This document shows positions 10,800 through 19,444 of a DNA stretch of 64,000 nucleotides, piece after piece. The notes beneath the pieces are model-generated. The model saw only the letters and a list, made by a program, of their open reading frames with translations. It was not told the DNA's origin and searched no databases. How positions within the stretch are numbered: position 1 is the stretch's first letter; each line of letters starts with the position of its first letter. The position numbers and the translations under genes are program-made. The stretch comes from Phenylobacterium sp. (GTDB taxonomy: Bacteria; Pseudomonadota; Alphaproteobacteria; Caulobacterales; Caulobacteraceae), in contig NZ_JAUYAW010000030.1 of the NCBI RefSeq assembly GCF_030693405.1, forward strand, positions 1 through 64,000. Direction: 5' to 3'.

Positions 10800-11756
10800 A
10801 TGACCGCCCAGGCTCAGGTGACCGCCGTCGCCTTCTACCGCGATCCCGAGGCCGCCCTGGCCTGGCTCTCAGAGGCCTTCGGCTTCGAGACGACCATCCT
10901 GCTGACCGACGCCGAGGGCCGGCTGGCCCATGCGGAGATGGAGCTTCACGGCGTGAAGCTTGGCGTCGCGGGGGAATGGGAGGGGGGCGTCCTGGGGCCC
11001 GCTCGAATGCGGAGCCCCGCCAGCCTGGAGGGGCAGGGGACCCAGTTCTGCCGGATCGAGCTGCCGCCGCAGGTGGATATCGACCAGCATTGCGCCCGCG
11101 CGGGCCAGGCCGGCGCCCGGATCACCCAGACGCCTCAGGACGAGTTCTACGGCGACCGGACCTACCGGTGTCTGGACCTCGAGGGGCATGTCTGGAACTT
11201 CAGCCAGCCCCGGCGTACGGTCAGCCCCGCCGAGGTCACCGCAGCCACCGGCCTCATCTACGCCGTGGGTGGCGAAGACCCCGCAAAGCCAGCCGAGGCG
11301 GCGCGATCGGCGGTCACCCCCTATGTCTCCTACCGTGATCCCCAGGCCGCCTATGCCTGGCTGGAGACCGCGTTTGGCCTGGAGCCTCGGATCTATGTGA
11401 CCGACGATGCGGGCGAACTGGTCCATGCCGAGATGACCTTTCGGGGTCAGACCGTCGGCGTCTCCCGGGCGTGGTCCGACCGCCACGCGACGCCTGCGGA
11501 CGTCCAGGGCCGGAACACCCAGACCGTTCACCTGCAACTGGCCTTCGACATCGACGCTCATCACGCCCGCGCCGTCGCGGCCGGGGCGGAGATCATCCGC
11601 CCCCTTGAGACCCAGGCCTATGGGGACCGCACCTATCTGGCGCTGGATCTGGAAGGCCATGTCTGGTCGTTCGGCCAGACCGTGGCGCCGATGAGCCCCG
11701 CCCAGTGGGACGCCGAACTTGGCACGTCCACCAGCCAGCGCCCCTCGACCCGATGA
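10800..11756 (+). CDS. VOC/glyoxalase family protein with two tandem domains
   Basis: Two homologous halves: AVAFYRDPEAALAWLSEAFGFE...YGDRTYRCLDLEGHVWNF and PYVSYRDPQAAYAWLETAFGLE...YGDRTYLALDLEGHVWSF. Confidence 0.88.
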   Translation: MTAQAQVTAVAFYRDPEAALAWLSEAFGFETTILLTDAEGRLAHAEMELHGVKLGVAGEWEGGVLGPARMRSPASLEGQGTQFCRIELPPQVDIDQHCARAGQAGARITQTPQDEFYGDRTYRCLDLEGHVWNFSQPRRTVSPAEVTAATGLIYAVGGEDPAKPAEAARSAVTPYVSYRDPQAAYAWLETAFGLEPRIYVTDDAGELVHAEMTFRGQTVGVSRAWSDRHATPADVQGRNTQTVHLQLAFDIDAHHARAVAAGAEIIRPLETQAYGDRTYLALDLEGHVWSFGQTVAPMSPAQWDAELGTSTSQRPSTR

Positions 11757-12079
11757 GCGCCGCCCTGGATCGCACCCTGGCCGCCCTGGCCGATCCCCAC
11801 CGTCGCCAGGTCGTCGAGTTGCTGAGGGCAGGACCCCGCCCCGCAGGCGACCTGGCCCGCGCCGTAGGCCTGTCGGCCCCGGCCATGAGCCGCCATCTGA
11901 AGACCCTGCGCGAGAGCGGTCTGGTGGAGGACTCCCACCCCGGCTTTGACGCCCGGGTGCGGATCTACGCCCTGCGCCACGAACCCATGTCGGAGCTGAT
12001 GACCTGGCTGCAGGAGAGCGAGGCCCTGTGGAGCGCTCAGCTTGAGGCGTTCAAGGCGCATCTGGACGCAGACGCATGA
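11753..12079 (+). CDS. ArsR-family winged-helix transcriptional regulator
   Basis: LDRTLAALADPHRRQVVELLRAGPRPAGDLARAVGLSAPAMSRHLKTLRESGLVED; overlaps the upstream stop codon. Confidence 0.88.
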   Translation: MSAALDRTLAALADPHRRQVVELLRAGPRPAGDLARAVGLSAPAMSRHLKTLRESGLVEDSHPGFDARVRIYALRHEPMSELMTWLQESEALWSAQLEAFKAHLDADA

Positions 12080-12549
12080 CCTCCAGGGTCTTTGTGGCGC
12101 TGCGGGTGAGGGCCTCGCCCGAACGCGCCTTTCAGGCCTTTGTCGATGAGATCGGCCAGTGGTGGCGGCCAAGCCCGCTGTTCCAGACCACGCCGCGTGC
12201 GCCCGGACGCCTGGCCTTCGAGGCCGGGGAGGGCGGCCGCCTGACGGAGACCCTAGCGAACGGCAAGGTCTTCGAGATCGGCCGGATCGTGACCTGGGCG
12301 CCGCCCCGCCAGCTGGTTTTTACCTGGCGCCAGGCGACTTTCCCGCCTGACCTTCACACTGAGGTGGAGGCGCGGTTCGAGCCGGTCGGCGGGGAGACCC
12401 GGGTCAGCATCGAGCATCGCGGCTTCACGCGGGTTCCCGCCGAGAGCGCGGCGCGGCATGGTTTCCCCGACCAGGCGCTGCAGATGCGCCTGGCCGAGTG
12501 GTGGCGGGACCAACTCGCCAGCCTGGACGCCCAGGCCGCTCAGGCGTAG
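12076..12549 (+). CDS. SRPBCC (AHSA1-like) domain protein
   Basis: VRASPERAFQAFVDEIGQWWRPSPLF...ANGKVFEIGRIVTWAPPRQLVFTWR. Confidence 0.87.
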   Translation: MTSRVFVALRVRASPERAFQAFVDEIGQWWRPSPLFQTTPRAPGRLAFEAGEGGRLTETLANGKVFEIGRIVTWAPPRQLVFTWRQATFPPDLHTEVEARFEPVGGETRVSIEHRGFTRVPAESAARHGFPDQALQMRLAEWWRDQLASLDAQAAQA

Positions 12550-12594
12550 GGATCGTTCCGCTTTTGTTTCTGAAGGGTCCGGGGGGAGCGTGAG

Positions 12595-13860
12595 ATGGCA
12601 GTGATGGGCGAAGGCGCGGCTGGCGGGCCAGCGCGAGGCGGCCGGGCGGCCTTTGGCTTCATCTTCGCCACCGCGCTGATGAACAGCATCTCGTTTGGCC
12701 TGATCATCCCGGTCCTGCCCAACCTCATCAAGGCCTTCACCGGCGGCGACACCGCCCAGGCCGCCGAATGGAACGTGGTCTTCGCCGTGACCTGGGGCGC
12801 CATGCAGTTCATCTGCGGGCCGCTCCTGGGCCTTCTGTCGGACAGGATCGGCCGGCGTCCGGTGCTGCTGGTCTCCATCTTCGGCCTGGCGCTGGATTTC
12901 GTCATTATCGCCGTCGCCCCCAATCTCATGTGGCTGCTGGTCGGGCGGATTCTCAACGGTATGACGGCGGCCAGTTTCGCCACCGCCGGCGCCTATGTGG
13001 CCGACGTCACCCCGCCGGAGGGTCGGGCCAAGGCCTTTGGCTGGATGGGCTCGGCCTTCTCGTTCGGCTTTCTGATCGGCCCAGCCGTCGGCGGCGCCTT
13101 AGGCGACATCGACCTGCGTCTGCCCTTCTATGTGGCCGCGGGCCTCGCCCTGATCAACGGGCTCTACGGCCTCTTCGTCCTGCCGGAATCCCTGCCGCCG
13201 GAACGTCGCACCAAGAGCTTCGATCTGGCCAAGGCCAACCCCCTGGGCTCGCTTCGGCTGCTACGCTCGCACCCCGACCTGCTGGGCCTGGCGACCATCG
13301 GCCTGCTGTTCCAGCTCGCCCACACGGTGCTGCCGGCCATCTTCGTCCTCTATACCGGTTACCGCTATGGCTGGAGCCCCTCGACCATGGGCCTGGCCAT
13401 GATGGCCACCGGCGTGGCGGGCGTGATCGTACAGACCCTGCTGGTGGGGCCGGTCGTGGCCCGCATCGGCGAGCGCGGGGCCCTGATGCTGGGGGCCGCG
13501 GCCGGGGCGATCGGGTTCGCCTGGTACGGGTTTGCGCCCACGGGCCTGCTCTATCTGGCGGGTGTGCCGGTCTTCGCCCTGATGAACTTCCTGATGCCAG
13601 GCCTCCAGGGCCTGATGACCCGCAGGGTCGCGCCTGACCAGCAGGGCCAGCTGCAGGGCGCTAATCAGAGCCTGCAGGGCATCGCCTCCATGGTGGGGCC
13701 GGCCCTGTTTGGCCTGACCTTCGCCTGGTCGATCCGCCATACCGACCAGCTGCAGGCGCCGGGCCTCGCCATCTATCTGGCCTCGGCCCTGCTGGTGGTC
13801 GCCCTCATCCTGGGAACCCGGGTCGCCAGGCCCCCCGCCACGGCGCCCGCGGCCGCCTGA
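12595..13860 (+). CDS. MFS transporter, TetA-like (tetracycline:H+ antiporter family)
   Basis: FGLIIPVLPNLIKAFTGGD...FICGPLLGLLSDRIGRRPVLLVSIFGLALDF; about 12 hydrophobic segments. Confidence 0.82.
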   Translation: MAVMGEGAAGGPARGGRAAFGFIFATALMNSISFGLIIPVLPNLIKAFTGGDTAQAAEWNVVFAVTWGAMQFICGPLLGLLSDRIGRRPVLLVSIFGLALDFVIIAVAPNLMWLLVGRILNGMTAASFATAGAYVADVTPPEGRAKAFGWMGSAFSFGFLIGPAVGGALGDIDLRLPFYVAAGLALINGLYGLFVLPESLPPERRTKSFDLAKANPLGSLRLLRSHPDLLGLATIGLLFQLAHTVLPAIFVLYTGYRYGWSPSTMGLAMMATGVAGVIVQTLLVGPVVARIGERGALMLGAAAGAIGFAWYGFAPTGLLYLAGVPVFALMNFLMPGLQGLMTRRVAPDQQGQLQGANQSLQGIASMVGPALFGLTFAWSIRHTDQLQAPGLAIYLASALLVVALILGTRVARPPATAPAAA

Positions 13861-13944
13861 ACTCAGGCCATGCTATAGGCCGCGTCATCATTGCGCCCGA
13901 AAGCTTCGCCAAACGGCGAGGTCGGACTGTTCCACGGAGTCTCC

Positions 13945-15366
13945 ATGCGCGCCGCACGTCTGCTTCTTCCGGCTCTGGTCCTTCTGGCCGCCTGCACCGA
14001 TCCCGCCAGCCGCAGCGAGGCCCAGCCCGCGCTCGCCCAGCCGACCCGCTCTGCGCCGGAAACCGCAGCCGACATGAAGACCTCCTTCGCCCCCGTGGTG
14101 AAGAAGGCCGCGCCGGCCGTGGTCAACATCTCGGCCCGCCGCGTCGTGCGCCGCCAGGCCGATCCCTTCTGGGACCTGTTTGGCCTGGGCGCGCCGCGCG
14201 GTCGCGTGGAAGGCTCCCTGGGCTCAGGCGTCATTGTCCGCGCCGATGGGGTGATCGTCACCAACAACCATGTGGTGGCTGGCGGTCAGGAGATCATCGT
14301 CGCCCTGGCCGATCGCCGGGAGTTTCCGGCCAAGCTGCTGCTGGCCGACGAGCGCACCGATCTCGCCGTCCTGAAGATCGACCTGGGGGAGGAGCGCCTG
14401 CCGGTCCTGGCCATCGATGACTCCACCGACGCCGAGGTCGGCGACCTGGTCCTGGCCATCGGCAACCCGTTCGGGGTGGGCCAGACGGTGACCAACGGCA
14501 TCATCTCGGCCCTGAACCGAACCGCCGACCCCAGCGGGGATGCGGCGGCCAGCTACATCCAGACCGATGCGGCCATCAATCCCGGCAATTCCGGCGGCGC
14601 CCTGGTGGACATGGACGGCGACCTGATTGGCATCAACAGCTTCATCGTCTCCCGCTCGGGCACGTCCAGCGGTGTCGGCTTCGCCATGCCCGCGGCCATG
14701 GTCCGCCGGGTGGTCGAGACCGCAGTCGGCGGCGGGCAGCGGGTAGAGCGCCCCTGGCTGGGCGCGCGCACCCAGACCGTCACCGCGGAGATCGCCCGCT
14801 CCATCGGCATGAGCGCGCCGCAGGGCGTGCTGGTGGCCGACATCTGGGCTGGCGGAGCGGCGGCCCGTGCCGGCCTGCGCCAGGGCGACGTGATCCTCAG
14901 CGTCGATGACCAGGCGGTCAGCGATGTCGGCGGCCTGAACTATGCGGTCGGCACCCGCCGGCTGGGCGAGACCCTGCGCCTGGGCGTCCGTCGCGAGAAC
15001 GGAACCACCGCCACGCTCAACCTGCGCGCCGAGGCCCCGCCGGCCACGCCCGCCCGGGACGAACAGGTGCTCAGTGGCCGCAATCCCTTCGACGGCGCCA
15101 CCGTGGTGAACCTCTCGCCGGCGGTGGCCGACGAACTGGGGGTCGATCCATTCCAGGGTCCTGGGGTCATGGTGATCCGCGTCGGCCGCGGCTTCTCCAT
15201 GAACGCCGGCCTGCGTCCCGGCGACATGATCCGGAGCGTCAATGGGCGAGAGATCCGCACGGTCCGCGACCTGACCGCCGCTGCGACGGCCGGGGCCGAG
15301 ACTGGCGCCTGGCAGGTGACCATCCAGCGCAACGGTCAGCCAGTGACCGCCAACTTCCGGCTGTAG
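13945..15366 (+). CDS. DegP/HtrA-family serine protease with PDZ domains and an N-terminal lipobox
   Basis: GSGVIVRADGVIVTNNHVVAGGQEIIV...TDLAVLKID...IQTDAAINPGNSGGALVDMDGDLIGIN; LVLLAAC at N-terminus. Confidence 0.9.
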   Translation: MRAARLLLPALVLLAACTDPASRSEAQPALAQPTRSAPETAADMKTSFAPVVKKAAPAVVNISARRVVRRQADPFWDLFGLGAPRGRVEGSLGSGVIVRADGVIVTNNHVVAGGQEIIVALADRREFPAKLLLADERTDLAVLKIDLGEERLPVLAIDDSTDAEVGDLVLAIGNPFGVGQTVTNGIISALNRTADPSGDAAASYIQTDAAINPGNSGGALVDMDGDLIGINSFIVSRSGTSSGVGFAMPAAMVRRVVETAVGGGQRVERPWLGARTQTVTAEIARSIGMSAPQGVLVADIWAGGAAARAGLRQGDVILSVDDQAVSDVGGLNYAVGTRRLGETLRLGVRRENGTTATLNLRAEAPPATPARDEQVLSGRNPFDGATVVNLSPAVADELGVDPFQGPGVMVIRVGRGFSMNAGLRPGDMIRSVNGREIRTVRDLTAAATAGAETGAWQVTIQRNGQPVTANFRL

Positions 15367-15411
15367 GATCGCGCCCGCGCGGCGCAGGCGCGGATTTGCT
15401 ATGAGTCGCCG

Positions 15412-16719
15412 ATGGCCGATCTCTTCGAAGCCGCTGGGCTGACCCCGCACGCGCCCTCGCCGCTGGCTGATCGCCTGCGTCCGCAAACTCTGGGCGAGGT
15501 GGTGGGACAAGATCATCTGCTGGGCGAGGACGGCCCCATCGGCCGCATGGCCCAGGCCCACCGCCTGGCCTCCATGATCCTGTGGGGGCCGCCGGGGACC
15601 GGCAAGACCACCATCGCGCGGCTGCTGGCCAAGGCGGCAGGCTATGAATTTCAGCAGCTTTCGGCAGTCTTCACCGGCGTGGCCGACCTGAAGAAGGCCT
15701 TCGAGCAGGCCCGGGCCCGCCGGCTGGCCGGCCAGTCGACCCTGTTGTTCGTCGATGAGATCCATCGCTTCAACCGCGCCCAGCAGGACGGCTTCCTGCC
15801 CTTTGTGGAGGAGGGGATCGTCACCCTGGTGGGCGCCACCACCGAAAACCCGTCCTTCGAGCTGAACGGGGCGCTCTTGTCGCGCTGCCAGGTCTTCGTG
15901 CTCAAGCGGCTGGACGACGAGGCGCTCACCACGCTGCTGGCCAAGGCCGAGGCCTTCGAGGGCCGCGCCCTGCCGCTGGAGCCCGAGGCCCGCCAGGCCC
16001 TGGTGGCGCTCGCTGACGGGGACGGCCGCTACCTGCTGACCCTGGCTGAGACCCTGTTCAACATCGGTACGGCCAAGGCGCTGTCGACCAAGGAACTGGG
16101 CGCCATCCTGCAGAAGCGCAGCCCGGCCTACGACAAGGACCGGGAGGAGCACTACAACCTCATCTCGGCCCTGCATAAGTCGATCCGCGGGTCGGATCCG
16201 GACGCGGCCCTCTACTGGCTGGCCCGCATGCTGGGGGGCGGGGAGGATCCGCTCTATCTGGCGAGGCGGCTGATCCGCACCGCGGCCGAGGACATCGGCG
16301 CCGCCGACCCCATGGCGCTCGTCCTCGCCAACGCCGCCAAGGACACCTACGACTTCCTGGGCAGTCCCGAGGGCGAGATCGCGCTCGCCCAACTGGTGGT
16401 CCACCTGGCCACCGCGCCCAAGTCCAACGCCGTCTATGCAGCCTTCAAGGCAGCCCAAAAGGCGGCCAAGGACACCGGCTCCCTCATGCCGCCGGCCCAC
16501 ATCCGCAATGCGCCGACCCGCCTGATGCGCGACCTTGGCTATGGCAAGGGCTACGCCTACGACCACGACACCGAGGAAGGCTTCTCTGGCCAGAACTACT
16601 TCCCCGACGAGATGGCGCGGCCGGTCTTCTATCGCCCCAAGGGCGAGGGGGCCGAAGGGCCGATCAAGGCGCGACTCGACCGCTGGGCTGAACTGCGCAC
16701 CCGCAAGGCTCAAGGATGA
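15412..16719 (+). CDS. rarA: Replication-associated recombination protein A (AAA+)
   Basis: PLADRLRPQTLGEVVGQDHLLGEDGPIGR...ILWGPPGTGKTTIARLLA. Confidence 0.95.
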   Translation: MADLFEAAGLTPHAPSPLADRLRPQTLGEVVGQDHLLGEDGPIGRMAQAHRLASMILWGPPGTGKTTIARLLAKAAGYEFQQLSAVFTGVADLKKAFEQARARRLAGQSTLLFVDEIHRFNRAQQDGFLPFVEEGIVTLVGATTENPSFELNGALLSRCQVFVLKRLDDEALTTLLAKAEAFEGRALPLEPEARQALVALADGDGRYLLTLAETLFNIGTAKALSTKELGAILQKRSPAYDKDREEHYNLISALHKSIRGSDPDAALYWLARMLGGGEDPLYLARRLIRTAAEDIGAADPMALVLANAAKDTYDFLGSPEGEIALAQLVVHLATAPKSNAVYAAFKAAQKAAKDTGSLMPPAHIRNAPTRLMRDLGYGKGYAYDHDTEEGFSGQNYFPDEMARPVFYRPKGEGAEGPIKARLDRWAELRTRKAQG

Positions 16720-17489
16720 GCCGCAGCCCGACGGCCCGCGCCGAAAAGGCGCCTCCGCCAGCAATCCGCCTCTCGCCCGACGAAATCGCCTGGGTCCGCT
16801 CCATGGTGATCTATGAGGACGACGACCTGCTGGCGCTCAACAAGCCCTCAGGCCTGTCGAGCCAGGGCGGGCGGGGGCAGGTCCATACGCTTGATGAGCT
16901 GCTGTTCGCCTTCGCCAAGCCGGGCAAGGCGCGGCCACGGCTGATCCACCGGCTGGACCGGGACACCTCCGGCGTCATCCTGACGGCCAAGACCAAGCCG
17001 GCGGCCTCGGCCTTGGGCAAGGCGATGATGGCCCGACGCTTTGGCAAGACCTATCTGGCCGTGGTCGCGCCTGGTGCGCCGGAGCCTCGGGAGGGGCTGA
17101 TCGACAAGCCCCTGCGCCGGGAGGAGATCGGTCGCGAAGCCTATATGCGGATCTGCAGCCCCGAAGCCGACGGCGCCGAAACCGCACAGAGCCGCTACCG
17201 GACCTTGAGCGCCACCCCAACGGCCGCCCTGGTGGAGCTGTCGCCGAAGACCGGCCGCATGCACCAGCTCCGGGTCCATATGGCCTCCATCGGTCGGCCG
17301 ATCGCCGGCGATGTCCGCTATGGCGGGGCGCTGAGTCTTGGCGGGCAGATTTGTTCACGGCTGATGCTGCACGCTGCGGCCCTGGACGTCCCCCGGGCGG
17401 GCGGGGAACGCCTGCGCATCACCGCCCCGCCGCCAGCCGACATGGGCGCCTTTTGCGCGGGCCTCGGCCTTGCGACGCCGACCTATTGA
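16716..17489 (+). CDS. RluA-family RNA pseudouridine synthase without S4 domain
   Basis: VIYEDDDLLALNKPSGLSSQGG...RLIHRLDRDTSGVILTAKTKPAASALGKAM. Confidence 0.9.
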   Translation: MSRSPTARAEKAPPPAIRLSPDEIAWVRSMVIYEDDDLLALNKPSGLSSQGGRGQVHTLDELLFAFAKPGKARPRLIHRLDRDTSGVILTAKTKPAASALGKAMMARRFGKTYLAVVAPGAPEPREGLIDKPLRREEIGREAYMRICSPEADGAETAQSRYRTLSATPTAALVELSPKTGRMHQLRVHMASIGRPIAGDVRYGGALSLGGQICSRLMLHAAALDVPRAGGERLRITAPPPADMGAFCAGLGLATPTY

Positions 17490-17498
17490 AGCTGTTGC

Positions 17499-17524
17499 GG
17501 AACAGCGGTCCGTCGCGGCACGTT
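17499..17524 (+). promoter_or_regulatory. Putative EcfG/sigmaT-type promoter
   Basis: GGAAC (17499-17503), 17-nt spacer, CGTT (17521-17524). Confidence 0.55.
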
Positions 17525-17532
17525 ATGGCCGC

Positions 17533-18018
17533 ATGAAGCGCCTATTCGCCTGTCTGTCTGTCTGCGCCGTCCTCGGCGGGTGCGCCATGGCCGCCTCACC
17601 CTATGGCCCCGCCTATGGTCCCCGGGGGGCGGGCTATTCGGAATACCAGATCGAGCCCGGACGCTTCCGCGTCACCTACCAGGGCGGGCCAGGCGCGCCC
17701 CCGCAACAGGTGGCCGACTATGCGCTGCTGCGCGCAGCCGAGCTCACCCTCGCCCAAGGCTACGACTGGTTCCAGATCACCGATCGCGCCACATCCGGGC
17801 GGCCGGGCGGCGGTCCCCGCCTGTCGCTGGGCACGGGCGGTGGGTCCTATGGCGGCCGGACCGCTATCGGGGTCGGAGTCGGCACCAGCATGTCCCTGGG
17901 GGGCGGACCTTCGGCGATCCAGAGCCTGGAAGTGGTGATGGGCCGCGGCCAGCGTCCGCCGGACCCCAACGCCTACGAGGCCCGCGGGGTTCAGGAGACC
18001 CTGCGACCCCGCGTCTGA
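17533..18018 (+). CDS. Putative lipoprotein (resembles the family annotated as CC0125/CC1285 lipoproteins in Caulobacter)
   Basis: MKRLFACLSVCAVLGGCAMAA lipobox; YRVTYQGG-like core GRFRVTYQGGPGAPPQQVADYALLRAAELTLAQGYDWFQITDR. Confidence 0.75.
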   Translation: MKRLFACLSVCAVLGGCAMAASPYGPAYGPRGAGYSEYQIEPGRFRVTYQGGPGAPPQQVADYALLRAAELTLAQGYDWFQITDRATSGRPGGGPRLSLGTGGGSYGGRTAIGVGVGTSMSLGGGPSAIQSLEVVMGRGQRPPDPNAYEARGVQETLRPRV

Positions 18019-18074
18019 CCCTTGTACGCCAATCGGCGCTTGGCGGGATCGAGGCTCCGCTTGCATAAGGGGCC

Positions 18075-18455
18075 ATGGAAAAGCTCTTTCTGGTCGCCCT
18101 CGGCGGCGGGGTCGGCGCGGTGGCGCGCTACCTGCTGGGCGTGGTCAGCCTAAACCGGCTTGGCATGTCCTGGCCGGCCGGAACCTTCATCGCCAACGTC
18201 TCCGGCGGCCTGCTGATGGGCCTGCTGGTGGGCTGGCTCGCGCTGAGGGGCGGCGGCGACCAGGAACGCCTGCGGCTGCTGCTGGGCGTTGGCCTGCTCG
18301 GCGGCTTCACCACCTTTTCAGCCTTTTCCCTGGAGACCGTCCTGATGATCGAGCGCCGCGCCTATGGCGAGGCCCTGGGCTATGTGCTGGTCTCGGTGGT
18401 CCTTTCAATCGCCGCCCTGTTCGCCGGGCTGATGTTCATGCGCAGGTTCGCCTGA
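18075..18455 (+). CDS. crcB: Fluoride efflux transporter CrcB
   Basis: LGGGVGAVARYLLG...PAGTFIANVSGGLLMGLLVGWLA...LLGGFTTFSAFSLET. Confidence 0.93.
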   Translation: MEKLFLVALGGGVGAVARYLLGVVSLNRLGMSWPAGTFIANVSGGLLMGLLVGWLALRGGGDQERLRLLLGVGLLGGFTTFSAFSLETVLMIERRAYGEALGYVLVSVVLSIAALFAGLMFMRRFA

Positions 18456-19444
18456 TGCGTGAGGTCCGCAACATGGTGGTCGATCCCGCCGAGGGCGGGG
18501 TGCGTCTGGACCGCTGGTTCCGCCGGCGCTGGCCCCACCTGACCCAGGGACAGCTGCACAAGCTGATCCGCTCGGGCCAGGTCCGCATCGATGGCGCCCG
18601 CGCCAAGCCCGACACCCGGCTGGAAGGCGGCGAGACCGTCCGCGTGCCGCCCCTGCCGGACGCACCGGCCAAGGGCGACAGCCGCAAGGCCGTCGAGCTG
18701 CATCCCCGGGACGTCGCCTTCGTGAAGGGGCTCGTCATCTATGAGGACGAGGAGGTTCTGGTCCTCAACAAACCTTCGGGCCTGGCCGTTCAGGGCGGCA
18801 CCAAGACCAACAGCCATGTGGACCGTCTGCTGGGCGCCTGGGGCGAAGGGCTGTCGCGGCCGAGGCTTGTCCACCGCCTGGACAGGGATACTTCCGGCGT
18901 CCTCGTCCTGGGCAAGACCCCCTCGGCGGCGGCCAAGCTGGCCGGCGCCTTTGCAAGGCGCAAGGCGCAGAAGACCTACTGGGCCCTGGTCATGGGCAAT
19001 CCGCGTCCCACCGAAGGCGTGTTGGACCTGCCCCTGATCAAGCGCGGCGTTGGCGACCGTGAGATGATCGTGCCGGCTGAGAAGGGCGACAAGGAGGCTG
19101 ATCCGGCCGAGACCGAATTCGTGACCATCAGCCGGGCTGGCCCCCGGGCCGCCTGGATGGCCCTGCGCCCCCACACCGGCCGGACGCACCAGCTGCGCGC
19201 CCATATGAAGGCCATGGGCCACCCGATCCTGGGGGATCCCAAGTATGGCGACGAGGCCTCGGCACAGCTGTCGGGTCAGCTCAAGCTGCAGCTTCACGCC
19301 AGGCGTCTGACCCTGCCTCACCCCTCCAGCGGCATGCTGATCCTTGAGGCGCCCCTGAGCCCGGAGATGAAGGCAGGCTTCGCCCGCTTCGGCTTTGACG
19401 AGCACGAGGCCGACCCCGAGCCCTTCGGCCGCAAGCGGCGCTAG
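18455..19444 (+). CDS. RluA/RluC-family pseudouridine synthase with N-terminal S4 domain
   Basis: RLDRWFRRRWPHLTQGQLHKLIRSGQVRIDGARAKPDTRLEGGETVRVP (S4), then VHRLDRDTSGVLVLGKT. Confidence 0.92.
   Translation: MREVRNMVVDPAEGGVRLDRWFRRRWPHLTQGQLHKLIRSGQVRIDGARAKPDTRLEGGETVRVPPLPDAPAKGDSRKAVELHPRDVAFVKGLVIYEDEEVLVLNKPSGLAVQGGTKTNSHVDRLLGAWGEGLSRPRLVHRLDRDTSGVLVLGKTPSAAAKLAGAFARRKAQKTYWALVMGNPRPTEGVLDLPLIKRGVGDREMIVPAEKGDKEADPAETEFVTISRAGPRAAWMALRPHTGRTHQLRAHMKAMGHPILGDPKYGDEASAQLSGQLKLQLHARRLTLPHPSSGMLILEAPLSPEMKAGFARFGFDEHEADPEPFGRKRR

Noticed and set aside
14224-16764. 846-aa minus-strand ORF opposite degP-like and rarA
   Set aside because: High-GC antisense open frame; the plus strand encodes clear conserved proteins across the same region.
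18019-18074. Possible fluoride riboswitch before crcB
   Set aside because: The 56-nt gap shows no match to the crcB-motif consensus I know; too short for aptamer plus expression platform.
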